A stretch of 25,864 nt of DNA from Bacteriovoracaceae bacterium (GCA_947448095.1 CANFNN010000004.1:1-25864); one strand, 5' to 3'. Counted from the first letter of the stretch, positions 6,197 through 15,144 are shown. Notes: generated by a model from the sequence alone, not told the origin. Numbers and translations: made by a program.

Positions 6197-9100
6197 ATGG
6201 GCCATAAAATACTTAACGGGAATGAGCTTCTCATTCAGGGCGCTTTGGAAGCAGGATTTCACCTCTACACTGGCTACCCAGGATCTCCACTGGCGGATTT
6301 TTTTAATATTCTTTACGAAGAAAAAGAGAATCTTTTAAAAAAAGGGATTCGTGTCGTTATCGCAAACTCTGAGGCCAACGCTGCGGCGATGGCCTCAGGA
6401 GCAAAGATGGCCGGCCAAAATGTTCTGGTCGCCATGAAGTCCATGGGACTTCATGTTGCTTCTGATGCTTTATCAGTTGGAAATTTTGCGAATCCAGGTC
6501 TTGCTGTGAACGGAAACCATTCTGGTGTGGTTGTCGCAGTCGGAGATGATCCTTGGTCTATATCGACTTCTACTCCAGCGGACTCTCGCTACTTATTTAA
6601 GCATCTTCATATGCCGTTTTTTGAACCGGCAACACCTCAAGAATTAAAAGACTGGATGTCAAAGGCACTTGAACTGTCCCAGAAAAGTTCCGTTTATACC
6701 GGAATTCTTCTCACTACTTTCATGGCCGAAGGTGGCGGAAGGGTTGAAGTAGGAGTGGAGAAAGTTTTAGATCAGACTCCCATCACTCTGGATCCCCGGG
6801 AATTTAATCTTTCAAGTCATGTTATGGTTCCGCCCAATTCACTGCTCGCTGATAAAGAGATGATTCTGAACCGCTTTCCACAGATTAAAAATATTTTGCG
6901 TGAGATGAATCTGGATGAAACTTTTGGAAATAAAAGCTCTGAAGTTGGAATTATTTCTGGCGGAGGAGTTTTTGAAACCCTCAAGCAGGTTTTGGAAGAG
7001 TCTAATCTGATTCAAGAGATTCATTTATATAAAGCCGCTTCGACTTATCCCTTTAATGACCATCAGCTTTTGCCTTTTTTAAAATCGATTAAGCATTTAA
7101 TTGTGGTTGAAGAAAAACGTGGATTTGTTGAAGGCGAAATTAAAGAGCTAATTAGCAAACACGGTCTATCCATTACAGTCATAGGTAAAGAGTTTAAGTC
7201 AGACCACGGATTTATCGAAGGATTTCCCGCCTTCGGTGGACTCAACTATGAAATCATTTATAAGAAATTAAATTTGGCGTTTGATCATTTAGAATGGAGT
7301 AAGTCTGGCGAAGTTTGTTTTAACTCACTTCCTGAATCGACTAAGCTTGAAATGCTTTTGCCGAGAAGACTTCCGACATTTTGCCCGGGCTGTCCTCACC
7401 GGGAAACCCTGAGTGTCATGAAAGATGTCCGAGCTTCCCTTGCGGATAAAAATATCCAATTGATTTCCCACGGTGATGTAGGGTGCTATTCACTTTCATT
7501 TCTTGAACCATTTAAAGAAATGCACGATCTCTCGGCCATGGGCCAGGGTGGATCTCTTGGTGCAGGAGCCGATATTTTTACTACCAATCCCTCAGTTGTT
7601 TTAATGGGGGATTCTACTTTCTTCCATTCGGGGATGGTCTCAATCTCGAACTCTGTTCAGATGGGTCACAATATTACTTATATTCTTTTAGATAATGATA
7701 ATACGGCCATGACGGGTCATCAGGTGACACCAAGATCTGGGGTCTCAGTCGATGGTGTCGTTCGTCCTCGCCAGAATATGCTGGATGTCGCGAAATCCCT
7801 GCAGGTTGCTGAAGCTCTTGAAATCAATCCTTCTGACCGCTATTTTTATAAAAATCTTTTGCTCGAGATGGTTCAAAGACCCGGAGTAAAAGTGATTGTT
7901 TCTAATAAAGAATGTGGTCTTACTTTTCATGGCCGAAAAAAACGCGAAGAGCGAAAAATATTCGCCTCTGGTGAAACCGAAAAAGTCAGAGAGTTTTATC
8001 AGATCAATACTCTGGCCTGTGAAGACTGTCGGGCCTGTGTGGATATGACTGGATGTCCCGGACTTTCACAAACAAATGATGCTTACGGTACTAAGGTCAT
8101 GATTGATCCTCAGATCTGTGTGTCTGATTCCTACTGCACGAAGATTAAGGCCTGTCCAAGTTTTGAACTCGTCAAAGTGCATAACTATCACCCTACAAAA
8201 TATAAACTAGCGACGGCCCAGAAAATAGAATGGAACATTTCACTTCCTGTAGTCTCTAAAACTCTGGCACAAATTGCTGAAGGTCATGACTTCAGGGCGA
8301 TCGTCATCGGTGTAGGCGGATCAGGTGTGACCACTATTTCTCGCGTTATTGCTGAAGCGGCGAGTGATATGGGTGGAAGAAATGATCTGGACTTTAAGTT
8401 TGTTGATCAAAAAGGCTTGGCGCAGAGAAATGGCTCTGTCACAAGTCATTTAAGTATTTTTAATAAAAACAAATCTCAAGGACCAGTTGTTCCCTTGGCC
8501 TCGGCTGATCTGGTACTCTCGCCAGATTTATTAGAAGGCTCTCGGGCCGTCGAATATCTTTCGAATAAAGGGATTCTGATTATTGATTCGGAATACCAGG
8601 TGCCCCTTTCAATATTACTTGATCGAGGCATTGATCACGACGTTATGACTCCAGAGTTAATTCACCAAGAGCTTGTGAATAAACTCGGCAAGCGCCTGAT
8701 CATGGCACCGATGAAAAAAATGTGCTTTGAGAAATTTCAAAGGCCCGTCTATGCTTCAGCGATGGTTCTAGGGATCGCCTTTCAGGCGGGAAAACTTCCC
8801 TTCACTCTTGATGATTTAAACCTCGCTTTAAAGAACTCGGTTCCTAAAGCTGAATTCTCTTCGAACTGGGACGCCTTTATGATGGGCCGAGAGTGGTTTG
8901 AGGAGCACAAAGAAAATCCCATTGAGATGACCCTTACGACAACTTCTGATCAGTTCGAATTAATTAAGCAAAGTGCAGCAATGACTGCCTATCCATGGCA
9001 ATCAAAAGATAAATATTCTAATGTCCTTTTGAGTTATACAAAGCTTATGAGCGAGCACTTTCCTTCGGTCCCTAAATCGTACCTTGCCCAGTACGTCCAT

Positions 9101-9604
9101 GATATTTTAGTCTTTGATCAGGGACTCTCGCTGCCAGCTTTTTATCAAAATGCGATTGATCTTAAAAAAATGTACCACGGTGAAGAGCTCGTCATTGCAC
9201 TGAGGACTCTGGCCAAGACTTATTGGATTAAGGATGAGGTATTTGTTTCTCATCTCATGATTTCTCCCATGAAGCTTCAGGTAGACAAAGAAAAGTACCA
9301 AGAATTTGGATCATCCTATGAGGTGGTTCATATCAACCGCCCAGCATTTGAAGTGATGGGAAGAAAAATTGAATTCGATTTCTCGCCTAAGCCTTGGATG
9401 CTACGAGTGATGAGACATTTTCGCATCCTGAGAAAATTGATGCCGGCCTGGCATCAAGAAGAGAGAAAAATTGCGGATTCTATTAGAAAGCAGTTACTTG
9501 AAAAAACTCAGCCGCTAAAACATTTAAAAGAACTCGATTCCATTAAGGGATATCGTCAGTACCGTTATCTGCACGCAGCGAAGTTCCTGGGTGAGAAGGT
9601 ATGA
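6197..9604 (+). CDS. Single-chain indolepyruvate:ferredoxin oxidoreductase (IorA-IorB type fusion)
   Basis: A 1135-residue cytoplasmic enzyme of the 2-oxoacid:ferredoxin oxidoreductase superfamily, expected to decarboxylate arylpyruvates (indolepyruvate, phenylpyruvate) oxidatively to aryl-acetyl-CoA and reduce ferredoxin. Domains in order: the pyrimidine-binding alpha domain (LYTGYPGSPLADFF, then ANSEANAAAMASGAKMAG); the TPP-binding domain (FCPGCPHRETLSV about 395, HGDVGCYSLSF about 425, MGDSTFFHSGM about 471, DNDNTAMTGHQ about 500); a two-cluster ferredoxin-like segment (CEDCRACVDMTGCPG about 606, then C-x5-C-x5-CP); and the gamma-like domain (IGVGGSGVTTISR about 703, DQKGLAQRNGSV). The modified cysteine spacing matches the large one-chain bacterial IORs. 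The start ATG has only a weak GGGAT Shine-Dalgarno site. The stop overlaps the next gene by 4 nt. Substrate preference is inferred from the family. Confidence 0.92.
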   Translation: MGHKILNGNELLIQGALEAGFHLYTGYPGSPLADFFNILYEEKENLLKKGIRVVIANSEANAAAMASGAKMAGQNVLVAMKSMGLHVASDALSVGNFANPGLAVNGNHSGVVVAVGDDPWSISTSTPADSRYLFKHLHMPFFEPATPQELKDWMSKALELSQKSSVYTGILLTTFMAEGGGRVEVGVEKVLDQTPITLDPREFNLSSHVMVPPNSLLADKEMILNRFPQIKNILREMNLDETFGNKSSEVGIISGGGVFETLKQVLEESNLIQEIHLYKAASTYPFNDHQLLPFLKSIKHLIVVEEKRGFVEGEIKELISKHGLSITVIGKEFKSDHGFIEGFPAFGGLNYEIIYKKLNLAFDHLEWSKSGEVCFNSLPESTKLEMLLPRRLPTFCPGCPHRETLSVMKDVRASLADKNIQLISHGDVGCYSLSFLEPFKEMHDLSAMGQGGSLGAGADIFTTNPSVVLMGDSTFFHSGMVSISNSVQMGHNITYILLDNDNTAMTGHQVTPRSGVSVDGVVRPRQNMLDVAKSLQVAEALEINPSDRYFYKNLLLEMVQRPGVKVIVSNKECGLTFHGRKKREERKIFASGETEKVREFYQINTLACEDCRACVDMTGCPGLSQTNDAYGTKVMIDPQICVSDSYCTKIKACPSFELVKVHNYHPTKYKLATAQKIEWNISLPVVSKTLAQIAEGHDFRAIVIGVGGSGVTTISRVIAEAASDMGGRNDLDFKFVDQKGLAQRNGSVTSHLSIFNKNKSQGPVVPLASADLVLSPDLLEGSRAVEYLSNKGILIIDSEYQVPLSILLDRGIDHDVMTPELIHQELVNKLGKRLIMAPMKKMCFEKFQRPVYASAMVLGIAFQAGKLPFTLDDLNLALKNSVPKAEFSSNWDAFMMGREWFEEHKENPIEMTLTTTSDQFELIKQSAAMTAYPWQSKDKYSNVLLSYTKLMSEHFPSVPKSYLAQYVHDILVFDQGLSLPAFYQNAIDLKKMYHGEELVIALRTLAKTYWIKDEVFVSHLMISPMKLQVDKEKYQEFGSSYEVVHINRPAFEVMGRKIEFDFSPKPWMLRVMRHFRILRKLMPAWHQEERKIADSIRKQLLEKTQPLKHLKELDSIKGYRQYRYLHAAKFLGEKV

Positions 9605-10944
9605 GCAAGATCATCGATGCCGTCTCTATTGTGATTACTTGTGGCAATGAAATCTTTGCCATTCAAAGACAAAATTTTCTTAAGGCTTTTCCAGGATACT
9701 GGGCGTTTCCAGGAGGAAAGGTTGAAGTTGGAGATGATGCTTTATTTATTAATCACCCATTAACTCAAGGGATTGATCCAAGGCTTTTTGGTGCCATTGT
9801 CCGAGAAGGCATGGAAGAGTTAGGGATTGATCTGGGGCTTGAAACGATTAACGGGAACGTCGAGCAAATCGACACCTTGGGTTTAGCAGTGACACCTGAC
9901 TTTAATCCTTTTCGTTTTGCGACTCACTTTTTTCGATTTCGCCTGAAAGAAAAGTGCACCTTTGTGGTTGATCATAATGAGGCGCATGTGGCCCAATGGA
10001 TTAGTTCAGCCGATTTGCTTAAGAATTTTGACCAAGGTTTGATCCTGGCCGTTCCTCCTGTCATAAAAGTGATAACGACTCTTGGAACCAATCCTAATGT
10101 TCAAACAATTCCAGATTTAAACTTTTCCTATGATAAAGAAAATCACGTTCCCTACATCGAATCTTTAAAGTCCGTCAGGCAGCTCATGCCTCTTTCTAAT
10201 ACCCTTCCACCAGCCACTCGCACGAATGCCTTTCTGATTGGAGATGTTGGCCCTAAAATTCTTTTAGATCCTTCCCCAAAAGATCATGAAGAATACTTAA
10301 AACTAAAAAATACCATCGCTCAGTTTGGTGTGGATAAGATTCTATTGACTCACCATCATCCTGATCACCATGAACGCTCAGTGATGCTTGCAAAGGATTT
10401 AAACGTTCCTATGCTGATGAGTAGAGATACTCATCAACGCCTAATCAATATTGATGCTCATTATTTTGAAAACATAGAGCTTCATTTTTTAAAAGAGGGA
10501 GACATCGTTACACAGTGGTTAGGTCGAGAAGTTTTAGTGTATGAAGTTCCTGGGCATGACGAAGGGCAAATTGCTCTGGCCCCAGAGGATATGAGTTGGT
10601 TTATTGCTGGAGATCTTTTTCAAGGTGTGGGTACGGTTGTTATCGGTGATGATGAAGGGGATATGTCTAAGTACTTCAAGACTCTGGAAAAAGTGATTGC
10701 ACTTAATCCGAAGGTTTTATTTCCTTCTCACGGCATTGGTCTGGGGGGAGTGAATATTTTAGAGACGACTCTTGAGCACCGCAAGCTTAGAGAAAAACAA
10801 GTTCTCCATTTTCACCAGCAAGGATTAAATGAGGATCAGATGCTGGAGCACATTTACGCTAAGCTCGATGAAAGGCTTTGGCCTTATGCTCGAAAAAACA
10901 TTCAAAAGCATTTAGAGAAATTAAAAACGGACAATTTAATCTAG
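9601..10944 (+). CDS. NUDIX hydrolase / metallo-beta-lactamase-fold fusion protein
   Basis: A 447-residue two-domain protein. Residues 1-160 are NUDIX: AFPGGKVEVGD (35-45), then after an insertion AIVREGMEELGI (65-76), with Arg68, Glu69, Glu72 and Glu73 of the NUDIX box. The spacer between the two halves of the box is 22 residues instead of 7, an insertion at the place where NUDT19-type CoA diphosphatases carry theirs. Residues about 195-447 are a metallo-beta-lactamase domain: HHHPDHHE (His251, His253, Asp255, His256), VPGHDEGQ (His319), AGDLF (Asp338) and FPSHG (His377), as in glyoxalase-II/LACTB2-like hydrolases. The ATGA overlap with the IOR gene implies translational coupling. A role in hydrolysing CoA or acyl-CoA products of IOR is my inference. 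Confidence 0.9.
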   Translation: MSKIIDAVSIVITCGNEIFAIQRQNFLKAFPGYWAFPGGKVEVGDDALFINHPLTQGIDPRLFGAIVREGMEELGIDLGLETINGNVEQIDTLGLAVTPDFNPFRFATHFFRFRLKEKCTFVVDHNEAHVAQWISSADLLKNFDQGLILAVPPVIKVITTLGTNPNVQTIPDLNFSYDKENHVPYIESLKSVRQLMPLSNTLPPATRTNAFLIGDVGPKILLDPSPKDHEEYLKLKNTIAQFGVDKILLTHHHPDHHERSVMLAKDLNVPMLMSRDTHQRLINIDAHYFENIELHFLKEGDIVTQWLGREVLVYEVPGHDEGQIALAPEDMSWFIAGDLFQGVGTVVIGDDEGDMSKYFKTLEKVIALNPKVLFPSHGIGLGGVNILETTLEHRKLREKQVLHFHQQGLNEDQMLEHIYAKLDERLWPYARKNIQKHLEKLKTDNLI

Positions 10945-10971
10945 TTTAATAAAAAAATAAGCCAAAAAAAA

Positions 10972-10994
10972 GCCCGCTTTCGCGGGCCCTTTTA
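10972..10994. terminator. Bidirectional rho-independent terminator
   Basis: The stem GCCCGC-TTTC-GCGGGC is perfect. On the plus strand it is followed by CCTTTT; on the minus strand by a run of eight T, so it is stronger for the convergent protease gene. It separates the IOR operon from that gene. Confidence 0.8.
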
Positions 10995-10997
10995 AAA

Positions 10998-13292
10998 CTA
11001 TTCTTTTGCTGAGATTTTTAGGTAAAAGCGCTTCTTAGCTGAAGGCTTCTCATTTTCATGACCATTATTAAAAATTTGAATGTAAGCGTAATCCTTACAA
11101 GAGCCGTCCGGCTGGTTAATCGAATCACATTTACCAGAAGCAGTCAGATTAATATCAAGAACATCTTCTTCTGATTGAAGTGTGTAGGCCAGTGGTGAAT
11201 TCTCTTCGCCTTCCCAGTGAATTGCGCCTTGTAGGGCACCTTTATGAAATTCCACTTTAACCGTTACTGGATATTGAAACTTGTAGTTATCAACACTCTT
11301 TAAGCTCACTTTAAGATTGTAGTTCACTTTCTCATCGTCTGAGAGTTTAAGTCTAATCGGATGCTCACGAGATCCATCCGTGTTACTAGTGACAACCACA
11401 TCTCCATTTTTAACAATGAGGTCTGCAGCTACTTTTCCATCCCAAGAAAAATTCCGGCTAGCAAGTGCTTGTTTCACAAGATCCGCCATATCACCAGCAG
11501 CTCTTAAGTCATTGCCTCTTTCATCAGCAAAAAGCATATGACCGAACCAACCTTGGGCGGTAAGAGCAGGATTGTTACGAGTTAGTCTCATAGCTTCCAT
11601 TGTTAAGTCAGTCATTTTGGCCAGACCCACTTCTGGACCATATTTTTCAATCGCTAAGGCTAAAATATCCTTCATCGTTCCACCGTATGATTCTCCATCA
11701 TCGTGGACTTCGTTAGTTAACGAGAATCCTGTGTTGTTAAGGATTCGGTAGTCTTTAGATCCCGCATAAACTTCATCTTTCATGATGTCTTGAATAACGA
11801 GAGCGGCACAAAAATCGGCCATACCTTCAGACAAACCACCAGTATCAGCAAGAGTAATGAAATCCCCCATCAAGCGGTCCATGATTCCGTGACCAAGTTC
11901 ATGCCAGATGGTTGAGTTATCACGAGCAGCATTTCCAGCTTCTGGAGAGTAAGTCGTGAAGTTAATAGTATCGTCAGTGTAGTAAGCGTTATCTCTCATA
12001 CCGATATCTGGGTCATAGAGAAAAGCGTTGAACGGACGAGTTGATAACTCTGGATCAGTAAAACCGTTCTGAGCAAGTGACTCCATAAAAGTTGTTACGG
12101 CCCAGTAAACCTGAACCTCATCAAAGCCGTCTTTGATCAATTCTTCTGTGTTGTTATCAGGAAGTCTTCTCGCTACTCGATTTAATAATTCTTCTGAACT
12201 GCCTGCTAATTTTCCGATTAGTCCTGCTTGAGGAATGACTTCGTAGAGACCATCCTCGCCTTGAGTCCAAGAAGGGTAGAATTTTGTTGATGGCTTTAAT
12301 TCAAAAGGAATATTAGGAAATCCCAGTTTGGCAGCAGGGTGATAGTTGATAGAAGTATAGAGACCATCAAGTAAAAGACCATTCTCAAATGTATTTGGCT
12401 TTTGAGGAAGATTTTTAGCTAATTCCATGGCTTTTCTTTTCAGCATGGGAGTTGACCAATAGCCTTGGGCCTGACCAGCAGCGGTTTCAGCTAGAACCGG
12501 ATTATAAAGATTTTCAGAAAAACGTTGTGTACGAAGGACCACATAAGGATCTGCCTCAGACGAAGCGACCTGAGTCTTAACGTACTTCAACTTCGACATG
12601 ATTCTTGGAAGAATAGTGTGAGTTGATTCGGCTTCCTCATAAATCGGAAAAACTTTGGCATCGATATCCATAAACTGATCGGCTTGAGGAAATTCTTTAT
12701 AACTAGAATTCAAAACCACATTTTTAAGGAGTGAAATATTAATTTTATGCTCGCCTCGACGACCACGCACTGTCACCGTACGGACGAGGTCGCCATTCAA
12801 CCAGTTATCCATCGATTTGAATCCATGGATAGTATTATCGTCAGGATGGCTTTTGACGATTTGAGATGCCATCGAAAAAGCGTACTGCCCTAAAGATATT
12901 GACTTCAATGATTTTGCATTGAATTTGGCTTTTTGGAATTTCTTCGAAAGAAGATCTGATTGGGCTTCAGACGCTTTATCAAGGGCGATTTCCGCTTGAA
13001 TGAGTTCGCCGGATTTAATGTCTTTCCATATCCGAATGCTCTTACCAGCAACTGGCACACCTTCAATGACTTGAGCGAGCATCAAATAATGCGAAGTTGC
13101 CAGGTCTCGTTCTTCTAGTACTAGAAAGTCACTAGCTGAAAACTGGAGTGAGGTTTCTTGATTAATTATTTGGATAAAACTTTGGAGACTTGATTCAGTC
13201 GTCTCTTTAAAAGTTAGCCGTTTGTTGTAAACATCGGCGAAAGCAAGTGGTGCCACCATCAAACTGACGAGGCAAAGTGGTAATAGGCGCAT
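10998..13292 (-). CDS. Exported thermolysin/fungalysin-like (M4/M36) metalloprotease
   Basis: A 764-residue secreted zinc endopeptidase precursor. Residues 1-19 form a Sec signal peptide (MRLLPLCLVSLMVAPLAFA, cleavage predicted after AFA). Next comes an FTP-like inhibitory propeptide (about 30-110, FLVLEERDLATSHYLMLAQ, GVPVAGKSIRIW). The catalytic site is TIWHELGHGIMDRL with His464, Glu465 and His468; the third zinc ligand is Glu489 in GGLSEGMADF, with Asp493 following. GLSEGMADF resembles M36 more than the M4 NESFSDV motif. The C-terminal 150 residues look beta-rich and include a cysteine pair (CDSINQPDGSC), possibly an appendage domain for substrate or surface binding. SD-like GGGAG precedes the ATG. 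The gene stands alone, with its own terminator. A role in extracellular or prey protein degradation is inferred. Confidence 0.87.
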   Translation of the reverse strand: MRLLPLCLVSLMVAPLAFADVYNKRLTFKETTESSLQSFIQIINQETSLQFSASDFLVLEERDLATSHYLMLAQVIEGVPVAGKSIRIWKDIKSGELIQAEIALDKASEAQSDLLSKKFQKAKFNAKSLKSISLGQYAFSMASQIVKSHPDDNTIHGFKSMDNWLNGDLVRTVTVRGRRGEHKINISLLKNVVLNSSYKEFPQADQFMDIDAKVFPIYEEAESTHTILPRIMSKLKYVKTQVASSEADPYVVLRTQRFSENLYNPVLAETAAGQAQGYWSTPMLKRKAMELAKNLPQKPNTFENGLLLDGLYTSINYHPAAKLGFPNIPFELKPSTKFYPSWTQGEDGLYEVIPQAGLIGKLAGSSEELLNRVARRLPDNNTEELIKDGFDEVQVYWAVTTFMESLAQNGFTDPELSTRPFNAFLYDPDIGMRDNAYYTDDTINFTTYSPEAGNAARDNSTIWHELGHGIMDRLMGDFITLADTGGLSEGMADFCAALVIQDIMKDEVYAGSKDYRILNNTGFSLTNEVHDDGESYGGTMKDILALAIEKYGPEVGLAKMTDLTMEAMRLTRNNPALTAQGWFGHMLFADERGNDLRAAGDMADLVKQALASRNFSWDGKVAADLIVKNGDVVVTSNTDGSREHPIRLKLSDDEKVNYNLKVSLKSVDNYKFQYPVTVKVEFHKGALQGAIHWEGEENSPLAYTLQSEEDVLDINLTASGKCDSINQPDGSCKDYAYIQIFNNGHENEKPSAKKRFYLKISAKE

Positions 13293-13498
13293 AAATCTCC
13301 CTACGTTATTTCGAACTAATGGCGGTAACCTACCATAATCGTCTTTTAAAGAGATAGGGTGAAAGCCTTTTAAAATTGTAAAAAATACTGTCTCACTTTT
13401 AGTAGAAATGCCTCACGACTAGGGTCAAATTGCACCTTCTCGTATTAAGAGGGCCTAAATAATTTCAAGCTTCTGAGTCTCTAGTGATAGGATAGGCC

Positions 13499-14029
13499 AT
13501 GAACAAGGCTATCTTTTTAGACCGAGACGGAGTCATAAACCATACAGTTTTTCGCATGGGTAAGCCCCGAGCTCCTTATACTTTTGAGGAGTTCTCTTTT
13601 ATCGATGGGGTTAGTGCCTCAATAAAAGCTTTTAAAGAAGCTGGCTACCTCGTCATCGTGGTCACGAATCAGCCAGATGTTTCGAGGGGATGGGTCACGA
13701 GAGCTCAGGTGGATTTGATTAATGATCACGTTAAATCTTGTCTGCCCGTTGACGAAATCATGGCCTGCTTTCATGAGGACCAAGATGATTGTCAGTGCCG
13801 AAAGCCTAGGCCTGGAATGCTGATTGAAGCTTCAAAGAAGTGGGATATCAATTTGTCTCAGTCCTTCATGGTGGGTGATAGATTGAGTGATGTGGAAGCA
13901 GGGCTTATGGCAAATTGTAAGACCGTTTTGATTACGGATAATCTTTTTTTTGAAGCAGATATTCTGCCCGATTATAAATGCGCTACTCTTTTGGAGGCAT
14001 CTTTTTGGATCATCCCTAAAGGCGAATAA
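13499..14029 (+). CDS. HAD-superfamily (HAD-IIIA) phosphatase, GmhB-like
   Basis: A 176-residue cytoplasmic phosphatase of the histidinol-phosphate / D,D-heptose-1,7-bisphosphate phosphatase type. Motif I FLDRDGVIN contains the nucleophile Asp8 and the acid/base Asp10. Motif II VTNQPDVSRG differs from the usual VTNQSGIARG. The zinc-finger segment CFHEDQDDCQCRKPRPGML keeps the C-x-H...C-x-C pattern of GmhB. Motif IV is FMVGDRLSDVEAG. With GmhB activity it would feed ADP-heptose synthesis for LPS, but no heptose gene is adjacent, and other sugar or histidinol phosphates are possible. AGGATAGG precedes the ATG. The gene is preceded by a 206-bp intergenic region with no clear promoter. Confidence 0.88.
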   Translation: MNKAIFLDRDGVINHTVFRMGKPRAPYTFEEFSFIDGVSASIKAFKEAGYLVIVVTNQPDVSRGWVTRAQVDLINDHVKSCLPVDEIMACFHEDQDDCQCRKPRPGMLIEASKKWDINLSQSFMVGDRLSDVEAGLMANCKTVLITDNLFFEADILPDYKCATLLEASFWIIPKGE

Positions 14030-14052
14030 ACATTTCGTGATGACATGTTTCT

Positions 14053-14080
14053 TTGGCATGCGATAAGTGCAGCCTGTAAT
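14053..14080 (+). promoter_or_regulatory. Weak promoter candidate upstream of the HETQH protein gene
   Basis: TTGGCA (14053-14058) and TGTAAT (14075-14080) are 16 bp apart in the 100-bp gap after the HAD gene, about 50 nt before the ATG at 14130. Confidence 0.3.
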
Positions 14081-14129
14081 GATTTTAGGTGTTTATCTAT
14101 TTTGATGTTTCCAGCTTATTATCTCTATC

Positions 14130-15083
14130 ATGATTTTTCTTCTGATCCTTCTGACATTCAATTTCGCTTGGGCTCAAGAGATCGAAATTACGACAAATAA
14201 CGTGCAGGTCTTTGCCAGGGTCAAAAACTGCATCGATTTCTATCTCTGTAGCCCTTATGAAGAGACTCTCAGAATTGATAATAATTTTTATCGTTGGAAA
14301 GCTCAATTTAAAAAGCCAATAGCACTTATCCAAACGGCTTTTCAAGAATGTAGCGTGGGAAATTTAAACTTTGAGATTACCTTCAGAGATGAATTCGGAG
14401 TGGCGGCCAAAGACTTCTCTATTCCTCGGACTGCTTTGTCAAACCAGACTGAGCAGTACCTCCTTCCTATGGAGTTATATGCCAGAACCTACGAGGGATT
14501 AAAAGCTAAAGAAAAATTCGTACAAACTCTCTTAGAGAGTAAGGAGCCACTTCCTGCGATGAAATCAACCACTTTTGAGATGGAGTATCCCTTGGGAGAA
14601 TATCATTTAAATGCTTATGGTTTGGATCCTAATGTATTGGGACTCACGAATCATCTTAAGAAAATTGTTGTTTATGATCTTGATAAATGGGACGGATCCG
14701 TATGTCGATTTTACGAGGTAATGAGGCATGAAACTCAGCATGTTCGAAACAGGAGAAAGCAGCTTGCATGTAAAGGAAATCATCATTTTAGGTACGATAA
14801 TAATGACGAGAGATCGACCTACTTAAATGACCTCGTCTTTCTGAAGAAGTTTTGTCATGAAGAAAAGGCTTTATATCTAAATGTTGAAGCCATGCTCTTG
14901 AATATGTATCAAAATAAAAAGTTACAACCTTGCGGGGTATCTGAAGAAGTCGGTGGAGAGGTGAGTGGGGATAAGATTACTTCTCAACCCAAACATACTC
15001 ATACGAATCCTTCACGCTATAAAATAACTCGTCGGATTTTAAAAGACAGTGCGGAAAGAAAAAATCCCAGTGGTCTTCATTAG
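14130..15083 (+). CDS. Exported protein with HETQH zinc-metallopeptidase motif
   Basis: A 317-residue protein I do not recognise as a named family. Residues 1-15 are a short Sec signal (MIFLLILLTFNFAWA, cleavage before QE). The segment VMRHETQHVRNRRKQ carries an HExxH motif (His200, Glu201, His204). Glu227, in NDERSTYLND, is a candidate third zinc ligand. Cys34, Cys40, Cys73, Cys192, Cys214 and Cys242 could form disulfides in the periplasm. The last 45 residues are polar and basic and look unstructured. The best reading is a periplasmic or secreted zincin, perhaps a peptidase of unusual type, since only the motif supports it. The start has no clear SD site, and I see no better in-frame start upstream. 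A stable hairpin follows the stop. Confidence 0.7.
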   Translation: MIFLLILLTFNFAWAQEIEITTNNVQVFARVKNCIDFYLCSPYEETLRIDNNFYRWKAQFKKPIALIQTAFQECSVGNLNFEITFRDEFGVAAKDFSIPRTALSNQTEQYLLPMELYARTYEGLKAKEKFVQTLLESKEPLPAMKSTTFEMEYPLGEYHLNAYGLDPNVLGLTNHLKKIVVYDLDKWDGSVCRFYEVMRHETQHVRNRRKQLACKGNHHFRYDNNDERSTYLNDLVFLKKFCHEEKALYLNVEAMLLNMYQNKKLQPCGVSEEVGGEVSGDKITSQPKHTHTNPSRYKITRRILKDSAERKNPSGLH

Positions 15084-15111
15084 TGTGATAAAAAAATGTT
15101 AGGGAAAGTTT

Positions 15112-15139
15112 TTTTCCCCACAAATGAATGTGGGGAAAA
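15112..15139. terminator. Terminator-like hairpin between convergent genes
   Basis: An 11-bp perfect stem TTTTCCCCACA (15112-15122) and TGTGGGGAAAA (15129-15139) with a six-base loop. It lies between convergent genes, so it may stop both transcripts, but neither side ends in a long U tract. An upstream GGGAAA (15102-15107) could pair with the same arm. Confidence 0.5.
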
Positions 15140-15144
15140 TAAAA

